DNA from: Bodo saltans
Taxonomy: Eukaryota > Euglenozoa > Kinetoplastea > Eubodonida > Bodonidae
Assembly: GCA_001460835.1 (NCBI GenBank)
Contig: CYKH01000991.1
Coordinates: forward strand, 1 to 23,523
Direction of reading: 5' to 3'
DNA: 23,523 nucleotides
Below, piece by piece: positions 10,301-16,823 of this stretch. The translations under genes and the position numbers were made by a program. The stretch's first letter is position 1; every line of letters starts with the position of its first letter. The notes under the pieces are model-generated. The model searched no databases. It saw only the letters and a program-made list of their open reading frames with translations, and was not told where the DNA came from.

Positions 10301-13300
10301 ATCGACAACCGCGGTGGTGTTGTGGTGACCGTGTCCGGAGAAGCCTTTCCAAACGAAACGATCTGGTGCCAGTTCTACGGAGCGAACGACACCATCTACG
10401 AAAGCATTGCGACGTATGTGAATGCGTCGGTCCTGACGTGCATCGCCGTCGCAACGCCACCAACGTCGTTATGTGATCCCATCGAGTTTAACGTGCGCAC
10501 CGCGACGCAAAGCACCCAATCTACTGGTGTGTTCGTCAGTCGTCCACTTCCCGTTGATCTCAGTGCAGTGACGTCGTCGCAGGGGTTCAACGGGTACACG
10601 TCTGCGTTGACGTCTGACTCGATTACAGTGACGGGCTACATGTTCGTCGCGTCGCCGTCTGCGCGCTGTGTCATCAACGACACGGTTGCTGGACAGCTCA
10701 CCGACATGGCCTTGACGTTTGTTGATCAATCCACCGTTGAATGCCAACAGTTAGCGAGAGCCGGGCCGACAAACCCTGGCACGGTGCTTTCTTACTCCCA
10801 TGACGGATACCTCTTTGCGCCGACTCCTATTTTATTCGCCCTCGTTGGACTTGCTGCAGGCTTCCAGATTCAAGCCAGCGCTCTCACATTCCCAGCTGCC
10901 ATCACCGCCCAAGTACCCACCTCCGTTTTAATGCTAATCGATGCTCTCGGCAATAAAATTTTGTTGACCCAGCAATCCGATATTATCGTGACGGCTTCCA
11001 TCGTGCAAGGCAACAGCACGAACGCATACGCACTCTCCACCGCTTCCTCAACACAAGTGTCCTGCTCAGGAGGCTTTGCCACATTCGACGCGTTGTACAT
11101 GGACACTCCCCTTGCAGGGATTGCAACGATATTGTTCTCGGCTGTGCAAGGGTTCCGCCTGTCGGTGCAGTATGTTGTCTCTCCGGGCATTCCTGATCAC
11201 ATCGAACTGCAGAACCCCTCTAGGACGTCGTGGATTGTTGGCATCACGGAAGCACAAGCACTCAATCCAGCGCCTCTGGCATTGGTTGCGGACATCGCTG
11301 GAAATAAACTCAGCGACTCCTCTGTCATCCCACCCACACTGGAAGTGTCGTTTATCAAGAGTGTCTACGATGCGGATAGCAAACATGTGGACGCTGGGAC
11401 GGTTGTGTTTGCTGCTGGTACGAATATCGATATTTTGTACGAGTTCACGGGCGTGAGCGTGCAAAGTGTGTTCGGTACCCCAGTGACCTTAGTATTCCAA
11501 GCCCCAAGCTCATACACAAAATACGCAATTTTAGCAACGGTGTTCACACTCGATGTCCTAGAAGCTTGCTCAGTAGAGTCGTATGCAATCACGGGCACCT
11601 CACTTTGTCAAATTTGCCCTGAGTTCGGAACTTGCGACGGTACCACCTCGGTAGCTGTGCAGCCCGGACATTGGCGTGCCAACATTGAGACGTACGTCTT
11701 CTACGACTGCAGCCCGCCATTCTCATCCTCAGCGGCTTGCTCCACCGGAAGTTGCACCACTGGCTACACTGGCCCACGGTGTTCAGTGTGCGACGAAGGC
11801 TACGGCCACAGTGGGCTGACTTGCTCAGTGTGCCCACCCGTCCTCACCAGTGCTGTAGTGCTCACGCTTCTCTGCATCGCTATTGTGGGCGGTGTCACAT
11901 TCCTCACTATCAGCTCCGTGACGAGCGGAAAGGAGGCTGCGGAGGGCGGTGCTCATAACAACACAAGTCTTCTCATCAAGCTGTTGTTAAACCACTTCCA
12001 GATGACAGGAACGGTCGTCTCTCTCACCGCCGCAATGCCTTCTCTTCTATCCTCGTTCTTAAGCACCCAAGGACAGGCGTCGATTAGCGTTAATCTGGCG
12101 TTCCTTAGCTGCACGGTGACGCCTAATTTCTTCAGCCAGTACACCATGACCATGGTGCTGCCAGTGCTCGTTGTGGGCGTGTTCCTCGGCGTCATGGCTG
12201 TGTACAGCAAGGTTGAGATTCACTTCGCAGTGCAAGAGTACAACAAGAACATCAAAGCGCTGGAGATTGAGCAAGAGTTACTCAACACTCGACGTCAGAA
12301 CCTCGATGAAACCGTCTTTGAGGATTGTGTCGAGCCAGCGCAGGACGTCCCGAAAGTGTTCCTAGACATCATGACAAACGCCTTCAACAAACTAGACAGT
12401 GAACAACGCACAATGACTGCCAGCATGGCGAATAGTCGCAACACCAACAATCACACGTGGGCTCATCGCGTTGGGTCGCGAGGCAACAGCAGCGCTGGCG
12501 GCTTCGGGATGATTCCATTAGCGTTGAAGCAGCAGCGACACTCGTTGACAAGCTTGCACAGTGCCACCTCTGCGTCGACAGAAGTGTCTCCGCGGTACGA
12601 TGGCGGAAGTAAGCAGCGCAATTCATTTTTTTCGCCACGTGAAAGCACTGGTGCTGGTAGTGGTGCTCCAGGAGGAGGTCCCGCTGCCTTAGGTGGCGAC
12701 AGCTTCTTCCTCACAAGCATCACCGAAGAGATGATGGGCGACGAACAAAAGCTTGTGGTCTTCAGCAACTCTCAGGACGATGTTCTCGTGCCAGACCTCC
12801 TTCCGGCGCAACAAACCAGTTCTCCACGCCACGGCTCCATGACACTACAAAACAGTTGGTTCAACGTCAAGAGTTTGTTGCGGCGTGGAAGTGAGCAGGG
12901 AAGCCCGATGTCTCCTAGATCTGGTCCAAGCTCCCCGCGTGGAGCGTTCTCTGACCGCAGCGGTGGTGGTGGTAGACGATCTTCCATCAATGACTTCGCT
13001 GCGTTTGGCGAAGAAAGTAACGCGCCCCAAAGCCGGGCAGCCTCTCGCTCCAACAGCATCGTGCACGACAGCTTCCTCCTCAAATCACAAGGCCCCGCCG
13101 GCTCTCGTCGCGTCAAAACGATTCGCTTTGAGAATGTAGAAACCGCGCTCAGTGATGAAGACGACGATGAAGACTACCTTGATGCGCATCAGAAACGAAT
13201 TCAACAATCCGGGCTGTACTACGACGAAGAGAGCGATGATGACGATGACATTGACTACGGCGATGACGTGGAAAGTCCCAAATTAGCGCGACGAATGTCG

Positions 13301-15613
13301 TCTACCTTCGGCGGTGGATTTATGATGCGTCGTTCCTTCGTAGACGAAATCAAGCCGCCTGTATGGGCCGTCAACGCAAACGATGATGACCGCCTCCTCA
13401 CGCGATCCCAACTTGTCATCAACAAACTTCAGTCTCAGATCGTAGAAGAGATCGACGCTCGACACAAGGACTTAACCGAAAATCATGTGATTGCAACCTC
13501 ATTCATTCACAATTGGTTTGACTTCATGGCCGTGGCAACCGTCATTATCCTGTTCTTCCTCTACCCCACGATTCTGCAAGTCTGCGCCAACTTACTCCAA
13601 TGCGAGTCGTTGATTGTAAGTGGAACAGGTGAGCAAATTTCAGTGCTAGTCGTGGATCGCTCCATTGACTGCAACTCCAGCGAGTACAACAAGTACCGAG
13701 GACTTGCTCTCATCAGTCTTGCGGTGTATGGGCTCGGTATCCCTTTGCTGTGCATTGCACTGGTTCTCATCGTCGGTCTTGTGAAGAACAACTTACAAGC
13801 CGCCAAGACTCTCTTCTTCTTCACGACCGGTGGATTCCGATCCGAGTACTGGTTTAGCGAAGTCATCAGCTTACTGCGCAAGGCTGTTCTCGTCGTCCTC
13901 ACGCAGAGTATTACCGACGACACACTACGAGGCGTCCTCTGCACGTGGTCTATTTCTCTCTTCCTGGTGATCAACCTCATGATGAACCCGTGGCAAGACG
14001 AAGAGCTCCAGCTCCTTGAAAACTGCAGCCTTGCGTGCATCACTGTGACGTTCAACCTCATGCAGGTGCTCGTCCGGTACGACCCGACGTCATTCCAAGC
14101 GAACTTTATCGCCGTCCTCATTCTTGCCGTGAACATTATGATCTTTGTCGTCTTCGTTCGAAGATTGATATTGGATGCACAGGGGTTCTTGTTGCATCAC
14201 GCACACAATGGCTCCAAGCTCGCACGGTTTGTGACCTGGATTCTCCGCATCCGTCCGTCCGAAGAGCAACTTGCAGAGCAGACCATGCACATTCAACAAG
14301 ATATTCAAATCACTGGAAAACTATTCAGCGGTTCCCATCATCGCCTCTTTGCGCTGTACGATCTCACAGAGTCTGAGGTCAACGACGCATTGTTGTTTGA
14401 GCACAAGGAGGACTTGAAGGAGGAGGGAAGGTTCCTTAACGAAAAGAGTGTTGACTTCAAACTTCTTTTGTTAGACTTCCGCCACCAAAGTCGACAGCTC
14501 AGCAAAAGGCATAGTATCGCGGAGCTTGCAGTAGAAGAACAATCTGCGAATAGTGGCATCAGCAAGGTACTGCGGATGCTCACACGCCGAGCCAGTGAAG
14601 GGCTTCACGACATGGGCGGTCTCATCCATGACGTTGCCATCGACACCACTGCGATCTTAGCCGCACCCAACACCAGCATCGCACAACCTGTGTTCAAAGT
14701 GTTCACCACCTTCCAAATGACATTGTACATGCTCGGAGAACTCAGTAAGGTGACGGGGTGGTGTACCTTCGATGAAGAAGATGATAGTGGTGCAATTCAA
14801 ATAAACGACGTCGGTGGTGCTCCCAATAATGCGTTGCTGCTTATGGGCGCGGGCACTCAACAAGTGACGGGCGAGGGAAGCAACGGCTTCACCCCCACTG
14901 ACGAGGCACACACGGATCCTCAAGTTCAGTTGCAGCACCAAATCTCACCGCCTCCACTACAACCACTTCATCACAGTGGCGTTATTCTGTACGATGTCTT
15001 GACACCACAGACAATGGTCCTTGGCGGGGGGCAGCGCCGCGTGGCAGTGTCAGGGTTCACAACTGGGTCTCACAACATGCAATCATCCCACGCCGCTACT
15101 ACCTCTAGCCATTCTCGCACCCACACCACCGATGAAGAAGACCACTCTAGCAGCAGTGGTGGCCATCATCACACTGCCGATGATTTCCTCCGGGCTACTG
15201 GCATCGGACCGCTTGCAGCAGTTCCCCGTAATGACGGAGGTGAAAATAGAACTCCTCATCCCTTCGGCGATGATCTCGAAAGTCAAACTGCAACAAGCCG
15301 ACATGTTGCCCCTCCTGGTGGAGTTACCGATGACGACGGCAATGGCAATCGGCTCCCACATTTTATCGCTCCTGGCGCTGCAGGTGCAAACGTGCCGAGA
15401 CCAGATGCTCACATCGCGGAAATGGAGCGTCTCGAAGAGCTTGCAGATGACATTGCTCGCATCAAAGCAACAGACGCGCTAGAAAGTGTGTTTGCGATGG
15501 AGATGGCAGTGATGCACAAGGTGCTCGCCTCTGTACAACGGCGTCGCGCAGTTGAACAAGCTCGCGTGAACGCCCTTCGCAACCGAATCACGTACGATCC
15601 AGATGAAGACTAG
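1313..15613 (+). CDS. Giant mucin-like, EGF-repeat, multi-pass membrane surface receptor
   Basis: The product has 4766 residues from the first ATG after the splice signal to TAG at 15611-15613, with no intron. Domains in order, read by eye: signal peptide 1-22; Ser/Thr-rich mucin-like region about 22-693, probably heavily O-glycosylated; beta-rich ectodomain with many N-glycosylation sequons 694-1507, whose last 100 residues resemble an IPT fold (ITIIGQNFL); about 24 EGF-like repeats 1508-2592; beta-rich region 2593-3418 with a clear IPT/TIG domain about 2988-3070 and Ig-like stretches after it; Cys-rich juxtamembrane module 3419-3508 (GPRCSVCDEGYG); first membrane segments about 3511-3536, 3555-3584 and 3610-3635; long cytosolic loop about 3640-4065; more segments about 4070-4096, 4130-4157, 4180-4200, 4206-4228, 4240-4255 and 4265-4286; cytosolic tail to 4766 ending in a coiled coil. 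The sequence around YWFSEVISLLRKAVLVV resembles the membrane core shared by many protist EGF/TNFR-like multi-pass proteins. A role in prey adhesion, or as a GPCR- or TRP-like sensor, is inference. I know no exact named family. Confidence 0.93.
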   Translation: MTPQTFIAVILCTITLFPRITASPTTSLSSNRYTHSTTKSDSGSVSGTRSGSASLTASATSSASGTVSWSVSSSASRSASASTSLSASMSKTASASSTQTDSASSTASNSGSTSASTSASASTTTTSSASASASPSTSASTTTSASDSGSVSGTRSGSASLTPTSSVSPSVSGSPSETFSASPSVSNSLSFSISPTLSASPSGSLSASSSDSNSVSVSQSPTVSGSISASFSASVSVSISLSASLSASVSLSSSPSFSVSPTASFSPSASLSLSPSGSDSPSVSTSISSTWTGSPSTSLSPSGSISASPSDSLSPTTSMSPTRSTSPSFSVSGSLSASGSPSLSISPSNSDSSSRTESDSPSLSTSLSGSMTESTTASMSPTESVSPSSSSSPTFSESQTPSLTESPSTSSSPSLSVSSSPSSTASPTLTFSPSSSLSESPSMSVSPSSTSSPSSTMSESFSMQQSLSESSSLSLTATTSATTSQSATTSFSTSMSMSMSLTFSYTSSGSVTTTQSESLSTTASSSVSMSASDEISESHTPTQSASPSFESTVSRTVGTLTSEESSSATFSQSLTGSATSSVSKTESSTASTSQTASSSQTTEYTMTSTLTSTPSRSASETSETSASYTQSNSLSYSNSLSLTYSATPTNEVSPSTTFSESPSASLSPTETSSPSATGSATPTITTASESLTISRDPFRPGLINIIPDMNASHTNYSADHVMIITLQKDQGWTSVGFWTSFSNGTNVTEINLIETREGFYVYSVVDLDYERTYTKHLDCKDYFPCYINLTSPIDAGMHRVTFFFNYKLGGQNNTRPSMALYVNKVLDPHPIPAALQVIDYLFPPTIAYATPLEIQVQQITADGSTVPFDQFGAPGEGETATLVLAPRDPLSRCESVSVGGIQSLTISDFTTQIGCFIGGITLTGGVYTRTDPNDATSRVYLPLQPRATQVLHCPNIVIGPQASYGIHFAPYSAPHAPVITPTEQFAQISHAQMMSGIRQFEARSANYRDPNMMWWANASQYRPFVPTSPSDDVLIGGTVRWIASSPIATFVWLGEHACRVVPDDDSIVDEYGRQIVLFSNAALETITNGGCEIVCVFRNVDLNIPRQGLLRLELLYQPASLPHPIVVPITTFYMNSGLPVALLVSRQGLWSHPFSPHPESSTSSWQRVRVYMPHTCVELVLQDLFGNLVPAPPSTSVSLYTNVSRSQQHPLTKFVGTTWSNGTVYERICNWTLPVNLSTVTAQTNNALVERHVVVSVTQPGGGTKQLNVSVPVELVTQATCLTSLTMVRLVGCTSCNSSHDLCDCSIVSRITGLVQPVDTAPIDNIQIQGRPCLFGTVGVPPNGIGYLDVSQCAVAEYPNLLSNVPAIRPTGLTVLQSSGRYVDSPANIYLRPYASSDLQIFQLLGCNDTRASPSIADCDVTGATTNITIIGQNFLADYGVRVTTTFSGPSLCASVQFVNSSCMIASGCKGFGLDGVVSFYPLGDSNQDIIPANVHNCTVSFFVRFEDECPRDALTGTLCSGNGACDQYTGLCNCFTDDVNGFWSGASCDVCTTFYNNSFRCITACPIGEGGFPCSNRGECFDGVCVCTDSTATGLACERECATTTDMPCSGHGTCTSDETCDCYSDGFLGYYNGTSCASCATGWSGDGCTTACPLGANNLVCNGHGECYNGACMCVSGYCGAACASSTNCDTSTTTNSSVCANDCNGHGVCDTARAVCLCEGDYGGEDCSGVCPDLGRCSGHGACVDDGYLCLCSPRYSGYDCSVTCPGYVAATGETCNGHGVCSKPGDFTLPQCTCLEGYVMSDCSVACSCGEHGSCQADGTCLCDATDRLGYWSGSVCQTCAAFAAGVRCDVVCPHNSTTTCSGNGECTASGCGCFHSASTGYWAGTNCSSCQPGFYGAQCKSECPGGSCLVCTGHGTCSDGTTGTGVCKCNTNWTGTNCSSCIAGHYGANCSSLCPASCGRAGNCSSGPTGTGECICTSGFALDSTSQCNICAAGHFGDRCFGCNTDASGNICSARGSCVLDSSTGNGMCNCTAPYGGSICQYQCPVFLSLTCGTTTASSCIADTVCVCSGNFLLSSGTCSKCVAGYYGKSCTAVCPACVNGVCSAGPTGSGLCVCNSGFWGRLCSEECPGGSSNPCSGHGVCNTTSGTCSCDASSVGGFYTGTTCSTCLATYQSTNCTIPCPVDASSSICSGRGTCNNGVCSNCVAKSTDFYSTYCGSQCTVAGRSCFTFVNNCPEGLFGSSCQFLCPGVTSANGSNSCNNNGFCSPDTGYCSCFGGYFGSSCSDTCPKGLAYNVNASTNITTACSTQGTCLLGACVCDYGFYGSACDKVGPGGVGDICLLRGTMQNDGACECNEGYYGTSCELLCPGMASSGLSCNGNGNCASTGTCVCYNSPVLGYFQGADCSLCRNGYGGGVCLQTCNPASSITVGAQCSCFPGFWGTYCYDECPGKREVSSFESTYCNEHGTCYDGYSGNGSCACDASYYGTNCSIRCTTLLCNAAGLLMTMCNSSGSCVCLETATQHWDGSTCSVCKFGYWGDYCDSVCDCSNNGACAKESGVCQCYSDSVHGFWTGTTCSQCQSSYVGTQCNALNVIMTLDTSQTAAFPAAFDHSTSAAVYFLDADNDRTYAGNNPLVVYETSTHNLIGTLSLTFDESSDSSATLVSYLITYNDTYLTLQTTNYVTTRQRYFIPRIGLTSISDADVIVDPSSSTSSPQVFVFGGGSSSLTYGQRRRFELLTLIDTTSTAIGIDGSWRIDVTGGGPIIISMDDVNVVYEIPFTAHSFATVSSASILKSRGLAIVTGISSVTSEWQIIRIRNIDPLDNGVSLVVLTVSFLDIAISQCILPSLCPEVLRCDDAATGSYIYCIFAYESGPLFVRVTDGITLVSQWTTTSVLITGTTSTYSITAATYSEELGYGFLGYQVVDTATPGQIIKMNTVDVSVSSVYELIVTETASSFTLDTVTRRLAVVVLSPIGIRVITLQFFGVRSVSPYVIDNRGGVVVTVSGEAFPNETIWCQFYGANDTIYESIATYVNASVLTCIAVATPPTSLCDPIEFNVRTATQSTQSTGVFVSRPLPVDLSAVTSSQGFNGYTSALTSDSITVTGYMFVASPSARCVINDTVAGQLTDMALTFVDQSTVECQQLARAGPTNPGTVLSYSHDGYLFAPTPILFALVGLAAGFQIQASALTFPAAITAQVPTSVLMLIDALGNKILLTQQSDIIVTASIVQGNSTNAYALSTASSTQVSCSGGFATFDALYMDTPLAGIATILFSAVQGFRLSVQYVVSPGIPDHIELQNPSRTSWIVGITEAQALNPAPLALVADIAGNKLSDSSVIPPTLEVSFIKSVYDADSKHVDAGTVVFAAGTNIDILYEFTGVSVQSVFGTPVTLVFQAPSSYTKYAILATVFTLDVLEACSVESYAITGTSLCQICPEFGTCDGTTSVAVQPGHWRANIETYVFYDCSPPFSSSAACSTGSCTTGYTGPRCSVCDEGYGHSGLTCSVCPPVLTSAVVLTLLCIAIVGGVTFLTISSVTSGKEAAEGGAHNNTSLLIKLLLNHFQMTGTVVSLTAAMPSLLSSFLSTQGQASISVNLAFLSCTVTPNFFSQYTMTMVLPVLVVGVFLGVMAVYSKVEIHFAVQEYNKNIKALEIEQELLNTRRQNLDETVFEDCVEPAQDVPKVFLDIMTNAFNKLDSEQRTMTASMANSRNTNNHTWAHRVGSRGNSSAGGFGMIPLALKQQRHSLTSLHSATSASTEVSPRYDGGSKQRNSFFSPRESTGAGSGAPGGGPAALGGDSFFLTSITEEMMGDEQKLVVFSNSQDDVLVPDLLPAQQTSSPRHGSMTLQNSWFNVKSLLRRGSEQGSPMSPRSGPSSPRGAFSDRSGGGGRRSSINDFAAFGEESNAPQSRAASRSNSIVHDSFLLKSQGPAGSRRVKTIRFENVETALSDEDDDEDYLDAHQKRIQQSGLYYDEESDDDDDIDYGDDVESPKLARRMSSTFGGGFMMRRSFVDEIKPPVWAVNANDDDRLLTRSQLVINKLQSQIVEEIDARHKDLTENHVIATSFIHNWFDFMAVATVIILFFLYPTILQVCANLLQCESLIVSGTGEQISVLVVDRSIDCNSSEYNKYRGLALISLAVYGLGIPLLCIALVLIVGLVKNNLQAAKTLFFFTTGGFRSEYWFSEVISLLRKAVLVVLTQSITDDTLRGVLCTWSISLFLVINLMMNPWQDEELQLLENCSLACITVTFNLMQVLVRYDPTSFQANFIAVLILAVNIMIFVVFVRRLILDAQGFLLHHAHNGSKLARFVTWILRIRPSEEQLAEQTMHIQQDIQITGKLFSGSHHRLFALYDLTESEVNDALLFEHKEDLKEEGRFLNEKSVDFKLLLLDFRHQSRQLSKRHSIAELAVEEQSANSGISKVLRMLTRRASEGLHDMGGLIHDVAIDTTAILAAPNTSIAQPVFKVFTTFQMTLYMLGELSKVTGWCTFDEEDDSGAIQINDVGGAPNNALLLMGAGTQQVTGEGSNGFTPTDEAHTDPQVQLQHQISPPPLQPLHHSGVILYDVLTPQTMVLGGGQRRVAVSGFTTGSHNMQSSHAATTSSHSRTHTTDEEDHSSSSGGHHHTADDFLRATGIGPLAAVPRNDGGENRTPHPFGDDLESQTATSRHVAPPGGVTDDDGNGNRLPHFIAPGAAGANVPRPDAHIAEMERLEELADDIARIKATDALESVFAMEMAVMHKVLASVQRRRAVEQARVNALRNRITYDPDED
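1432..1480 (+). repeat. 49-bp exact direct repeat, copy 1
   Basis: Identical over 49 bases to 1750-1798, 318 bases (exactly 106 codons) downstream in the same frame. It encodes residues 41-56 (DSGSVSGTRSGSASLT). It marks the left edge of a G/C-rich codon segment inside the Ser/Thr region. Confidence 0.95.
1750..1798 (+). repeat. 49-bp exact direct repeat, copy 2
   Basis: Exact copy of 1432-1480. It encodes residues 147-162 with the same 16-residue peptide. It sits at the right edge of the G/C-rich segment; beyond it the codon choice changes. Confidence 0.95.
5834..9088 (+). repeat. Tandem array of about 24 EGF-like modules in the giant protein
   Basis: Residues about 1508-2592 show a regular cysteine pattern, typically C-P-x(4-10)-C-[SN]-G-[HN]-G-x-C-x(5-9)-C-x-C, often followed by a second half with GxxC-x-x-C (as in FWSGASCDVC). 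I count about 24 such modules by hand. The spacing between CNGHG-type motifs varies and the copies are diverged, so this is an old array and not a recent expansion. EGF arrays of this kind make stiff extracellular rods used in adhesion. Modules near 13, 16, 19 and 21 lack some of the usual cysteines or glycines. Confidence 0.88.
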
Positions 15614-16823
15614 ATCTCGCTTGAGTTTGAGGATTCCTCGAGTAGAAGGTTGTTGGTTGTTTTTTTTGTTTTGTTTTGTTTTTTTTGTGTGTAGCGGTAT
15701 TCGTCGGCTGAAAACTTGCCGGGAATGTAGTACAAACTCCCCCCTGTCTCCCTACGTGCCCTTCCCTTACAATTTGTTACTTCGTTTTTTTTCGCTCCCC
15801 CCTCCTCAAGTTCTGCACAAGAAACGGGCTGAGATCTCCATGGAGCCGTAGAGAGCAGTATTCCCAAAACGAACTGAAAGCGGGAAGCACGCATTTTGAA
15901 GATGTGTAACCGCAGTTGGTAGAAGTTTTTTGCTGATCTTCTATCATATGTGACTGTTATGATTTTTGATGTTGATTGCGTTTGTTATGTGCCGCCCTCC
16001 CGTTTTTTTGATCATCAATCCCCTGCCACTGACCTTCAGAAAGTTAGAACACTCTGAAGCACTTAACGTTGTTGCTTCGTTTGTGTTTGATTATGTTTCT
16101 ACCCTTATGCTCCGCTGTGAAACGGTATGAATGGGCTGCGCACATTTTTTTGTTGTTCTTTTTTGTGTTGCGCTGGTCCACAGTTTGTTATCCTTGATTC
16201 GACCTTTCTCGCTTTTTTTACCCTCCTCGATTCGTCGCTCTCACGAGTTCGTCCAGAGATTCGTTTTTTTCGCTGACAAAACTCTCGTATGTATGGAATC
16301 TTTCGCCTTCGTCGTTGATGATGATGGTGTCAATTCTGTACTATCTTTGTCGGAGAAAAATGCATCATCACCCTCCTCCATTTAAATTACTACCGCCACT
16401 CACTTTTTACGCATACACTGAAAGACTCCCAAGAGAATTTTTCCAGTCGCGCTCGCTGCTCGAAGATGAAATTGTGAGAGACGCCCGCAAGAACAAGGAA
16501 GGATTTGTGACCCAAGGTTGTGTGGTTGTGCCGGTAATCAGGCTTTTTTGTGTGTTTTCTCTCTAAATACTTCCCTCCACTCAAAATGCCTTTTTCCCCC
16601 AATGATGCTAACTTCTCTGGCTGCTCTTGGTGCCGCCACTGCTCGTTCGGGAATACTAAGTATCTTTTTGTCTCCATGTTACTCTTCTTCATCACAAACG
16701 GAAAGAAAAAAACCAACAGTAGAAACCGAAACGTTAGAGTTAGAACACAGAGAGATTGAGTCAAGTAAACGCAAAAAAAGAGGACACACGCAAAGCGGTG
16801 AAGGTAAAATTGATAGAAAGCAT
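15614..16823 (+). other. 1.2-kb non-coding spacer, T-rich
   Basis: No gene is supported. The stretch contains a T/G tract at 15656-15694 ending in AG, a pyrimidine tract with C runs at 15781-15808 followed by AG at 15809-15810, and more T-rich tracts near 16144-16163, 16203-16240 and 16262-16271. Short frames here (for example 16131-16385) are T-driven hydrophobic sequence with no recognisable feature. The frame of the next gene is open back to an ATG at 16518, but that part overlaps the splice signals. Confidence 0.5.
16661..16705 (+). promoter_or_regulatory. Probable trans-splice acceptor for the nucleotidase-GAF gene
   Basis: A pyrimidine-rich stretch at 16661-16693 is followed by the first AG at 16704-16705. 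From there to 16823 the sequence is A-rich with no ATG, and the next ATG is the chosen start at 16824. That gives a leader of about 118 bases. This signal is the main reason for preferring 16824 over the upstream in-frame ATGs at 16518, 16602 and 16605. Confidence 0.5.

Noticed and set aside
11842-14170. Interpretation of the giant protein as a classical rhodopsin-type GPCR or a TRP channel
   Set aside because: No DRY, NPxxY or TRP-box motif is visible, and the segment count by eye is nearer nine with a 430-residue loop. Left as an unassigned polytopic domain.
16131-16385. 84-residue hydrophobic open frame in the T-rich spacer
   Set aside because: Hydrophobicity follows from T-rich codons; no splice tract placement or family feature supports it.
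16518-16823. In-frame extension of the nucleotidase-GAF gene to ATG 16518 (or 16602/16605)
   Set aside because: It contains the pyrimidine tract and AG at 16661-16705, and its translation is Cys-rich or hydrophobic and then Lys/Glu-rich like an A-rich leader. The first ATG after the AG is 16824. Kept as an alternative because 16602 would give a hydrophobic N-terminus.
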